A stretch of DNA of 64,000 nucleotides from Isoetes taiwanensis (taxonomy: Eukaryota; Streptophyta; Lycopodiopsida; Isoetales; Isoetaceae), in the NCBI GenBank assembly GCA_021234155.1, contig JAJEKV010000132.1, forward strand, positions 434,001 through 498,000, read 5' to 3'. Under the pieces are notes generated by a model. The model saw only the letters and a list, made by a program, of their open reading frames with translations. It was not told the origin of the DNA and did no database searches. The position numbers and the translations under genes were made by a program. Of this stretch, positions 55,500 to 64,000 are shown piece by piece (positions within the stretch are counted from its first letter, which is position 1; every line of letters begins with the position of its first letter).

Positions 55500-57660
55500 T
55501 GGGGCCAGTAAAAAGCCAGTTCTGAATGCAGAGTCATTAATCTTGAAGACTTACGTGGATTATTCCCCCTTTTTTTTCCTCATTACTCCTTTGGATAATG
55601 GCATGAAAGCAGCTGAAATGTTCATCGGACTTAGCGTCACATGCATCTATAGGTCCATTTTGCTGTAGGAGGAATAAACTTACCATGTGCATGTCCCGCC
55701 TCAAATAATTGCGAGTTTCATTATGATTTCTTTATTGAAGTTGCAACCTACATCACATTCTTAGGCAAACCGTTCAGATTTTGGACTCCAGATATGCAGC
55801 TATTCTTTTAGAGTGTGTATGCTGTATAGCTTTGGGCTGGTGCAACTTCATCATTTGTAGCACTACGTTTATAAGAGACATGTGTTAGCATCACATTGAG
55901 TACATCCACTGCTGAGTTGTTTATATCCTTTTAACTGACAGGAATATCAAGCTTGAGGTGTTTAAATCTAGAGCATATAATGCCATGACTGCAGTGTCTC
56001 TGGCAGTTGAGGAAGACACTGCATAATTAGCACCTTGGCCACTTCTATAATTTGCATTGAGAAATTGAAACTCAAATGCCTTTACTGATTTAGACGAGTA
56101 TCAGCACATAAAAGCCTGTTACAACGTGTTATTATTATATGCAAATTATGTGAAAAACCAGCCTATGAAATCAAATCAATCTAAGGAAAATATTGTTTCT
56201 AATTGTCAAAGAAATATAGGTTGAGTTAGTATCATTAGCTACTTCTATAATTTGCATTGAGGGACGGTGATTCAAATGCCTGCAAAAGAGGCCTCTACCA
56301 TCTCTCCACAAGGTTCTACAAAATAAAGGCTGTTAATGCACTGGTGTATGTTTTGAGAGATATGCTTTGATTTCCTTCTATGCAAGCCTTGCTTTGACTT
56401 CCTTCTTAAATGTTCTCTCTTTATAACTTTGCTACAACATTCAATACTGCTACAATGGCATGTCAAGGTAACATTTTATTATAATATCATGGATATTGCT
56501 TTTACTTTCTTCTCGAATCTTCAGTTTCCCTTGGACACATACATAATTATATAGTAGTCTACATGATTGTTAAAGCATTATATAGTAGTCTACATGATTG
56601 TTAAAGCATCTGGTAAATAATAAGCAGATGACTTGCGTTTCAAATTTGTCGATATTCAAATATAATGGAAGGTGGAGGAAACATTTGCGAATGGCATGTG
56701 AATATCTCACTAGGGAAAGCCAACGTTGTAGTTGCATGTCAATAACTCTTTGCCCAAATGAAAGGTTAGCAATGAAAATTAGTTGAGAGCATGAGCATTC
56801 TACTATGCAGCATGTACAGTGTCCGTCATCGTATTGTGCTTTTGTGAGTTGTTAAAGCCTACACAACATTGTTCTTCATTGTATGGTGATTAAAGACTAC
56901 ATAACGTGCCAATGCATAACGCTTTCATATTTTAGTGCTTCAATGTGTTATGCTTTTATAAGTGGTTAAATTGTACACTATGCCAATGCATAACATTTTG
57001 TCATAAGTCGATATGATCAGAAAATATAGCAGTTGCCTTCAAACGTTGATGCTTCATCATTGATAGAGAGAGCAATGATGAAAGGAAGCCGAAAGATGAT
57101 TTAACATATAAAAAATTGCTTAATCATATCCTTGCCAATAAATCTAGACCGCATTTTGTAATTATATCCTTTCATTATCTTATCGATCTCTCCCTTAAAC
57201 TATGGAAACATAGATGAAAGGCACTACTAGAAGATTTAACTCCATGGCACCTGACCCATCTAAGCATGAACATCGGTGCAACCCAATATAAGTGCAACTC
57301 TATAGTAGAATCTCTACTCGCTATGACACTACAAAATGGCATCGAGTTCATTCACTTGAAAAAGGATCCTCTTTCTCAACACAAATAGTTACCACCTGTC
57401 GCTTCAAATATTTAAACGTTAAAATACATCACATAAAACTGAGGGATGCTGCCCAATGCTATGATGTTAAAACTATGAATTAACTAGCTAACAATAAATC
57501 ACAATATTCCAGTATCAAAATAATCTTTTAAATCATATGAGCACTTTCATTACACAGTCACACAAACAACTTATAAATGACATTTTTATCACCCCGTAAT
57601 AAGCTTTCAAAACCTTAATTATATGATGGTTTTTAGTCTCCCATTTCCTGAAAAATAAGT
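55500..57660. other. No gene recognised (putative Helitron interior)
   Basis: AT-rich DNA with short local duplications (TATATAGTAGTCTACATGATTG twice near 56550-56600) and no protein-family motif on either strand. Confidence 0.45.
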
Positions 57661-57666
57661 CATAAA

Positions 57667-57694
57667 GCCCGGCAACGCCGGGCACCATTACTAG
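57667..57694 (+). mobile_element. Helitron 3' terminus
   Basis: A perfect 7-bp stem hairpin (GCCCGGC-AAC-GCCGGGC, 57667-57683) is followed by seven bases and CTAG (57691-57694), with T as the next base. A short GC-rich hairpin just upstream of CTRR, inserted before T, is the diagnostic 3' end of plant Helitrons. The 5' TC end was not found and no Rep/helicase is visible, so it is probably a non-autonomous Helitron of unknown length extending to the left. The first base to the right is copia integrase. Confidence 0.8.
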
Positions 57695-59745
57695 TATCCT
57701 ATTAAAGTTAGATCTCAAGCTTTTGCCAAAATGTTCAGCGCTGTAGTGGAGAATCAGTTCTCTGCTAAGATCAAGCATTTAAGGATTGATAATGCAAAAG
57801 AATATCTTTCTAAAGAATTTTAAGCCTATCTTGCACCCGAAGGAGTTCATAGGGAATTGATTATTCCATATGCGCATCATCAAAATAGAGTTGTTGAGCA
57901 GAGAAATCGGTCTATCATGGATTTAGCACGGAGCATGCTCAAACATAACGAATTAGCTGCAAGTTTTTGGGCTGAGGCAGTTGTTACAACAACTTATGTT
58001 TCTAACAGGGCATCTACTCGAATACTCAAAGATAAGGCACCATTTGAGCAGCTTTATTGGGGTAAAAGCATGCTACGGTGTACCACTTTTGGAACCCTCA
58101 AAAGTACCTACACTTGGTACTTTTAAAACTAGTACTTTCTGTTTTTTCTTTCCATTAAAATCAATTGAAAATTTTTGAATTGAAGGTCAATAACATGCCA
58201 ACCTATAGTACTAAAGGATAACAATACTATTAGAGACTAAAATAAACGAATTAACTCTCAAACTTATTTTTTATTGTGACATTTATGTAAGTTCCCAGTA
58301 CCTAGTGCTGGGTACTTTTCTGGGTAGTTTCGCACTCCCTAAAAAGTACTTTAGATGGTACACCCTAGCATGCTTTCACGTATGGAGTGAAACCTGATGT
58401 TTCGCATCTATTTGGGTGTTTTGCCTATGCAACTTATTCAAGCAGAATTGTATAGAAACAGGGTAAACTTTTAGATCAAGTTGATAAAGCTATTTTTATA
58501 GGCTATAACATGAAAATATGGAGGTGCTATGATCCAATTAAACAAACACGTTTTTGTTGAAGAAGCTATTTATTTATTCCATTGAATTCTATCAGCTACA
58601 TGCTATTGACTATGACGAGGTCATATGCAATCTTCTTGACGATGGTACATATTTTGAAGTATTCCAGCAATCTGGTAGCTCTAATGATCAGGTATCTCTA
58701 CCTTCTACTACCATGCTAATAGAACTTCCTAATGAGTTAAAGTCTAGTCCTTATGAAAATTATGAACCATTGAAATATCAATCACCTCAATCTTCATTGT
58801 CATCTAGTTCTTGGCATGGACCTCTAGTTGCCTCTGAATCTCTGAATCTCTTGTCGTTTCTAAATTCAATATGTCAAATTCACTTCCTCCTCGTAGGTCT
58901 TCCATTGTTAATTATTATGAAAATACTACGACTCGTGCTACTTGTAATAATGCCTTAATGACTAAAGTGCTTAGTGATAAGGATCTTATTACTTATAATC
59001 AAGCAGCTAAATAAGGTCATTAGGTTTAGGCCATGAATGAGGTATTGGCTATGCTTTATAAACAAGATACATGGGAATTAGTTTTGCCACCTCCAGGTCA
59101 GAATATAATGGGGGTTAAATGGATTTTTAAGACAAAATATCATGCAGATGGTACGGTTTCAAGGTACAAGGCAAGGCTTATTGCTAAAGGGTATACGCAA
59201 CAAGAAGGATCTGACTATCATGCCATATGTGCTCTTGTGGTAAGATTGGATACCCTGAGAGCTGTTTTAGCATTAGTTGCAAACAAGTCCTGGCCAATTT
59301 ATCAATGGATTTTAAGTGTGCCTTTCTCAATGGTGATCTAGAAGACATGATTTATTAAAAAAGATCATCCTACATATGTTTGCCATCTAAAAAAGAGTCT
59401 TTATGGACTTAAACAGGCACCGCAATGTTGGAACAATAAGATAAATTTTTATCTTGTACGGTTGGTCTTTGACAAATGACATCATTATGACAGGAAGCGC
59501 GTTTCAGCACTTATTGACGTCACAAAAACTTCACTCACGATAACTTTTGATATTACTGATTTGGGCCTCATGCATTACTGTCTTGGTTTGGAGGTTTGGC
59601 AAACAAATGAAGATATATATCTGACACAACAAAAATATATAAGGAATTATTGGATAAATTTTACATAACAGAATCAAGCCATCTGCAATTCCATGTGAGA
59701 TATGTCAAACATTAACATTGGAGTCTAATCATGAGGATGATGATT
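57695..59745 (+). pseudogene. Ty1/copia pol fragment (integrase and reverse transcriptase), degenerate
   Basis: The integrase core half reads VVENQFSAKIKHLRIDNAKE (catalytic D), PYAHHQNRVVEQRNRSIMD (catalytic E) and FWAEAVVTTTYVSNR. After a MITE it continues GVKPDVSHLFGCFAYATYSS and LLDQVDKAIFIGYN. The RT begins near 59033 (TWELVLPPPGQN, GVKWIFKTKYHADG, RYKARLIAKGYTQQEG), continues SLYGLKQAPQCW and ends with MHYCLGLEVWQTNEDIYLTQ. Many stops, frameshifts and small deletions are present (the YVDD region is lost around 59470). It lacks gag, protease, the left part of integrase and RNase H. Confidence 0.88.
58075..58366. mobile_element. 292-bp hAT-type MITE in the copia integrase
   Basis: The ends ACGGTGTACCA / (complement) AGGGTGTACCA form an inverted repeat with one mismatch, flanked by a perfect 8-bp duplication AGCATGCT (58067-58074 and 58367-58374). 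Copia integrase coding stops on one side and resumes on the other. MITE plus one target copy equals 300 bp, so phase is kept. Confidence 0.88.
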
Positions 59746-59895
59746 GTGATGGGCCTGGCCAGTTAACCTTTATGGTAACTGGAGATCCCATCAATCTCGA
59801 CCATTGGATCTACTTAAGCCTAAAAACTTAAGAAATTAACTCATGCATCGGCAACAATAACACTTAAGTAAAGAATTTAATCTTTATATCAATAT
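59746..59895. other. Spacer between two copia elements
   Basis: No feature recognised. The sequence just before 59896 (AATAT) would be one copy of the target duplication if the LTR call is correct. Confidence 0.4.
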
Positions 59896-60639
59896 TGTTG
59901 TGTTTATACTTCAAATTGTCAACTTCACCATACAAATTGTACCACCAAATTTGCTAACAACCTTAACTAGAACTTGTATTCATTACTTCAGTACATAGTC
60001 TAGGTTTATGGAGCCACAATTTGGTCACTAATCCAAGAACCTTCAACTATATTTGCTTTGCAAATTCATACAAGAAATACAAGCCTAGAACCAAATCAAC
60101 ACCAAGTAGTTGAATAACTAACTCAAGTTATTCAAGTCTTCTTTTATGAAATAACAAGTTAGTAAATCATAGGAAAACCATTGAATTTAGTGTAGCAGGG
60201 AATCACTGTAGCTCTGGGATTGACCCAGTTACTGTAGCATTGTTGACCCGGCCGGATTCGACCCAAAACTCCGTCGATCCTTTTCTCTGCTAGCTCGGTG
60301 CATCCTTTACATCTTTGTTTTCTTATTTTAAGGCTAAGATCCGTCGGTTTCGCAATAGATCGAATTTCTAAACTGAGAAATCTCGATCTAGCTAATATCC
60401 CACAGCCTTAGAAGTTTCAACAAGCTCCCAACCATTGAACTTTTTATTTTGTGCTTTCTCAATTTATCTGCATACACTTAACAAACCAAGTTCACCATGC
60501 ATGCAATTAACATGGGTGCCTAGCTGCTGGCCTTGCTACTGTGCACCATAAGTTGACCTAACAACTGAGCATTAACAACTGTGACTTTAGCAGCTCTGTA
60601 GAACTCAGAATCTTCAATTAGAATTATTACATGACAACA
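59896..60639 (-). repeat. Candidate copia LTR (downstream LTR of the minus-strand element)
   Basis: On the minus strand the 744-bp interval begins TGTTGTCATG immediately after a polypurine tract (GAAGGGGGAATATAG, 60642-60656) and ends ACACAACA, giving TGTTGT...ACAACA ends. Position directly after the RNase H stop is as expected. The partner LTR is outside the window, so the boundaries are inferred from ends alone. Confidence 0.65.
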
Positions 60640-60654
60640 TACTATATTCCCCCT

Positions 60655-61110
60655 TCATGTAATAACCAGATCACTGTTATATTGTATTAAACTTCTGAGT
60701 TGTAGAAATCTGCTAACTGAAAGTGCTTTAGTGAGAATATCAGCTAACTGATCATCGGTTCTAATATATAGCATTGACAACAAGTTTTTCTTAACCATGT
60801 CTCTTAGAAAATGAACCTCCATTTCAATGTGCCTTGTTCTTTCATGAAGAACTGGATTTTTTGACATGGCTATGCAACTTGTATTGTCACAATAGATAAC
60901 TGTTGGATTTTCCTGCTCAGTTCGCAATTCTGCTAGCAGCCTTCTTTCCCAAATCAATTCTTTTGCCACTAGGGATGCTGCATTATATTCAGCCTCTGCA
61001 CTTGACAGAGCTATGCTAGACTGCTTTTTGCACTTCCAGGCTATTGGTGCTCCACCCAGAATGATTAAATAGCCTGAGATAGATTTTCTTTGATCTAAAT
61101 CTCCCCCCAA
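60655..61110 (-). CDS. Ty1/copia RNase H domain
   Basis: 151 residues beginning DLDQRKSISGYLIILGG, with SSAEAEY (catalytic Glu39), VIYCDNTSCI (Asp75) and RTRHIEMEVHFLRD, then LADILTKAL, the standard copia RNase H series ending near the pol stop. It degrades the RNA strand during reverse transcription. It is separated from the RT frame by about 300 bp in which the same protein continues in other frames (TPLVPGHRISEDMC, YRSL), so pol is interrupted by frameshifts or a stop. The stop lies next to the polypurine tract and LTR. Confidence 0.9.
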   Translation of the reverse strand: MGGDLDQRKSISGYLIILGGAPIAWKCKKQSSIALSSAEAEYNAASLVAKELIWERRLLAELRTEQENPTVIYCDNTSCIAMSKNPVLHERTRHIEMEVHFLRDMVKKNLLSMLYIRTDDQLADILTKALSVSRFLQLRSLIQYNSDLVIT

Positions 61111-61420
61111 TCTGAATCACAATATGCTTTTAACTCAAGTTTAGCTGGATTGTACATAACACCAACCTTCAAGGAACCTTTCAAATATCTTAATACTCTC
61201 GTAACAACAATCCAATGAGCTACACCTGGGTTGTTATTATACCTGCTTAATAAATTTACAGCAAAGGATATGTCTGGCCTTGTACAATTTGCAACATATG
61301 CAAGACAACCATTAAAGACCTATATGGAGTCTTTTCCATTTGCTTTACCTCTTGAGCAGACTTAGGACACATGTCTTCTGAAATTCTGTGTCCAGGTACC
61401 AATGGAGTGTCTGCAACATT

Positions 61421-62458
61421 TCAATCCTCCATTTTGAAAGTTTTCAACATATTAATAATATGTGTTTGTTGACTTAAGAGCAGAGTCTTATTTGTCCTGT
61501 CCCTATAGACTTCGATTCCAAGAAACCTCTTCAGTTCACCTAAGTCAGTCATTTGAAACCTTTTGCTCAAAATATTTTTGCAATGTATTAAGATATTTTT
61601 CCCTTTAGCCACCATTATATTATCATCTGCATACAAAACAATTATACACCATTCATCTCCACTTCTAAATGTGTAGAGATTACCATCACATAGAAGTTTC
61701 TCAAATCCTTGTTCAAGCAAATATCCATCGATGCATTTGTACCATTCCCTAGGAGCTTGTTTTAACCCATAAACAACTCGATTCAACTTCCAAACTTTAT
61801 CTGTATCTTTTTCAAACCCTGGAGCCTGTTTTAAATAAATCTCTTCTTCCAACTTAGCATTCAAAAATGCTGTGCTTACATCCATATGATGGATTTCCAA
61901 GTCTTCAGAATTTGCAATAACTAACAACATTCTAAGACTATTAATTTTTACCAATGGAGAATATGTTTCATCAAAATCTTGACCTTGTTTTTGAGTAAAT
62001 CCTTGAGCAACTAGTCTGGCTTTGTATTTTCTGGATTTTCCATCAGCTCCAGGTTTAATTCTGTATATCCATTTGCTTCCTATAATATTTTTGTGCTCAG
62101 GTCTATCAACCAATGTATAAGTATCTGTTCTATGAAATGAATTCATCTCGTCTTCCATAGCCTTTCTCCAATCACCTTTATTATTACCATTTATGGCCTC
62201 ATTGTAGCTTTTTGGGGCCTCTTCATTTTCTAGAACTAGAATGTCAAACACTGTGTTTATTTCCCCCTCAACTGGTAATAACCTTTTACTTCTGCCATGA
62301 ACATCTCTTCCATGTAAGGCAGTATCCTCTTTTAATATCTGAGCTTCTGTTCTCCCTTTTTTCCTTTTTGGTTTTTCCACTAATTCCCCTTGTATATGTT
62401 GAGCTTCTTCTACAGGTCTTTCTTGTGCTAACTCAGTCACATTTGCATGTTCCTTCAA
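61421..62458 (-). CDS. Ty1/copia reverse transcriptase domain
   Basis: 345 open codons. The N-terminal third is the linker after integrase (charged, KPKRKKGRTEAQ). The RT follows: SKWIYRIKPGADGKSRKYKA, LVAQGFTQKQG, MDVSTAFLNA (residues 192-201, first catalytic Asp), VVYGLKQAPREWY, the YADD catalytic box (276-279, usual form YVDD) and DLGELKRFLGIEV. It copies element RNA to DNA. The frame ends at a stop at 61421, before the connection to RNase H, in a place where intact elements read through. Low divergence and long frames suggest a young element. Confidence 0.92.
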   Translation of the reverse strand: MKEHANVTELAQERPVEEAQHIQGELVEKPKRKKGRTEAQILKEDTALHGRDVHGRSKRLLPVEGEINTVFDILVLENEEAPKSYNEAINGNNKGDWRKAMEDEMNSFHRTDTYTLVDRPEHKNIIGSKWIYRIKPGADGKSRKYKARLVAQGFTQKQGQDFDETYSPLVKINSLRMLLVIANSEDLEIHHMDVSTAFLNAKLEEEIYLKQAPGFEKDTDKVWKLNRVVYGLKQAPREWYKCIDGYLLEQGFEKLLCDGNLYTFRSGDEWCIIVLYADDNIMVAKGKNILIHCKNILSKRFQMTDLGELKRFLGIEVYRDRTNKTLLLSQQTHIINMLKTFKMED

Positions 62459-63350
62459 TTCTTGATGTGCACAGCTAAGGTCTGCCTCACTCTCATCATC
62501 ACTAACATCTGCAACATTAGTCTGGCCATTTGCAACATTTTTTTCCTCTTGTTTCTCTAGTTCCTCATGTAGACTAATAACTCTTTCTTGATTATGCAGA
62601 CCTTCTATGTCTTCTGATGTGTTTACTTTGGGAATAGTTTTATAAAACTGTTTTTCAGAAAATACTACATCTCTACTAACAATAACTTTCCTTTGTGCTG
62701 GATTATATAATCTATATCCTTTTGAATTTGCATCATAACCTACCAGATAGCAGATATAGGATCGATCATCAAGCTTCTTCCTTAATTCTTCTGGAACCTG
62801 AGTGAAAGCTAAACAACCATAAGTTTTAAACTTGTCAAATGATGGAGCTTTACCAGACTATAGCATTTCAGGTATGGCTCCATTAATGCTTATAGAAGGT
62901 AACCTGTTCTGAATGAACACAGCTGTTTCACTGCCTCATCCCACAAAAAATTAGGTAGTCCTGAATACTTCAATATGGACCTAACTGCATTCAATAATGT
63001 CCTGTTTTTCCTCTCAGCCACTCCATTCTATTGTGGAAAATATCTACATGTAAGTTGCCTTTTAATACCTTTGGATGCACAATACCACTTAAATTCATCT
63101 GATAGATATTCACCACCTCTGTCAGACCTAATACGTTTGATCTTAACTCCAGTTTCTAACTCAACTTTGTATCCAAGATCAACAAGTTGGCATACTGAAA
63201 TCAAATTTCTCACTAGACTAGGTACACACAACACATCTCTGAGTTTTACAGGTTTTCCATTCAAGTCAAAGATTTCTAAAATACCAGCATCTTTAATTTG
63301 CTGAACTCCACCATCTCCTAACTGTACATGTCCACATCTCTTTACACAAT
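62459..63350 (-). pseudogene. Ty1/copia integrase region with internal deletion
   Basis: On the minus strand the GAG-pre-integrase part (LRDVLCVPSLVRNLISVCQL, VDLGYKVELETG) is fused directly to the second half of the catalytic core (VKIKRIRSDRGGEYLSDEF). The zinc-binding HHCC domain and the first catalytic Asp are missing. An amber stop precedes [19 protein letters not shown], which carries the catalytic Glu. Further stops and frameshifts follow up to the RT linker (for example around 62855). The element therefore cannot integrate by itself. Confidence 0.85.
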
Positions 63351-63351
63351 C

Positions 63352-64000
63352 CTATAGCAGACTTGGCTTGAAGACTACACTCTTTTCTGCTCCTGAATCT
63401 ATCACATAAAAGTTGTCATGCATAGATTTTGAAGCAAGAACATTATTTGAGACATGATTACATTTTACCTCGAGTAATTCATCTTCACTGCTTCCTTCTA
63501 CTATATTTTCTTCTTTGACCAGATTCATACTTGGCTGAAATCTTCCTCTGCCTCCACTTCGAGCATGACCTCTGCCTCTTCCAGCTGAAGACTTGGGACT
63601 TGGACACTCTGAAGCTAGATGTCCTTTGCCATCACAGTTAAAACACTTAAACACCTTGCCTTCAACTGTACAATTTGCTTTCAAATGGCCATATTGGTTA
63701 CATTTAAAACATGACCCTATTTTATCCTTACTCATACCTGAGCTACTTCCACCTCTTTTAACTTTGCCACTGTACAATACTTCTGGTGACTGTTCTTCAT
63801 CATCAAAGCCTCTTCGAGTTTGCTCAAACTCTGTTTGAATCATTCTCACAGCATGCTCTTTGCTAGTAGCCACATTTCTAATTAATGTAGCTAAATGAGT
63901 ATTATGGGACACTGACTCGGCCAAGTACAGAATTTGATTTTGATCATTCAGAATAGTACCTGCACCCTCCAAGTCTGCAACTATAGAATCAAACTTCTCC
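63352..64000 (-). CDS. Ty1/copia Gag C-terminus with two zinc knuckles, and protease start; runs off right edge
   Basis: The open frame enters from the window edge (EKFDSIVADLEGAG...). It has two CCHC knuckles, CFKCNQYGHLKANC and CFNCDGKGHLASEC (Cys88/91, His96, Cys101 and Cys110/113, His118, Cys123 counted from 63972), an Arg/Gly-rich RNA-binding stretch, and the aspartic protease motif VIDSGAEKSVV (Asp192-Ser-Gly). Gag packages the RNA in the virus-like particle; the protease cuts the polyprotein. Two knuckles instead of one is less common in copia Gag. A stop at the end of the frame, shortly after the protease motif, interrupts the polyprotein. Confidence 0.9.
   Translation of the reverse strand, partial: EKFDSIVADLEGAGTILNDQNQILYLAESVSHNTHLATLIRNVATSKEHAVRMIQTEFEQTRRGFDDEEQSPEVLYSGKVKRGGSSSGMSKDKIGSCFKCNQYGHLKANCTVEGKVFKCFNCDGKGHLASECPSPKSSAGRGRGHARSGGRGRFQPSMNLVKEENIVEGSSEDELLEVKCNHVSNNVLASKSMHDNFYVIDSGAEKSVVFKPSLL

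Overview
This window looks like a repeat-dominated stretch of nuclear DNA from a large land-plant genome. The evidence is plant-type gene fragments (a PDR/ABCG transporter, an organelle-type histidyl-tRNA synthetase with spliced exons, an NPF/POT transporter, a fasciclin-like arabinogalactan protein), Ty1/copia and Ty3/gypsy retrotransposons, hAT elements, a LINE and a Helitron end. A seed-free vascular plant or other non-model plant would fit, but nothing visible fixes the species. I see no complete, obviously functional host gene and no rRNA or canonical tRNA gene. Almost everything recognisable is a transposable element or a broken, duplicated gene fragment.

Layout. 0-2.6 kb: a decayed hAT (DUF659-type) transposase on the minus strand, then a 5'-truncated LINE ending in a (TTA)n tail. 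2.6-5.1 kb: a TATA box and an unrecognised coiled-coil ORF. 5.17-18.83 kb (copy A) and 28.94-41.76 kb (copy B): two direct copies of one composite segment carrying fragments of ABCG (+), HisRS (+) and NPF (-). Copy A alone holds a ~4.9 kb block around a 3.2 kb element that encodes a HUH-type Rep-like endonuclease, the most unusual gene here, which is itself split by a 390-bp hAT-type MITE. Copy B alone holds a 4.0 kb TIR transposon with a captured FAS1 fragment and a cluster of long palindromes. 22.2-28.9 kb between the copies: 20-21 bp minisatellite arrays in opposing orientations, some forming the arms of a foldback-like element, plus a 360-bp hairpin MITE.

41.8-51.4 kb: a scrambled third partial copy (C) of the composite segment, split by Ty3/gypsy fragments, with a ~280 bp tandem repeat expanded to about 3.3 kb. 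51.4-57.7 kb: mostly anonymous AT-rich DNA with exon-like pieces, ending in a well-formed Helitron 3' terminus that abuts a copia integrase. 57.7-59.7 kb: a degenerate copia element (+) carrying another hAT MITE. 59.9-64.0 kb: a better preserved copia element (-) with one candidate LTR, running off the right edge.

A recurring technical signal is that differences between the repeat copies concentrate at CAG/CTG trinucleotides, which are plant CHG-methylation sites. Where protein-family motifs give the polarity, the CAG/CTG version is the original. This may be base-calling error at methylated sites rather than biology, so frameshifts in the pseudogenes should be read with caution.
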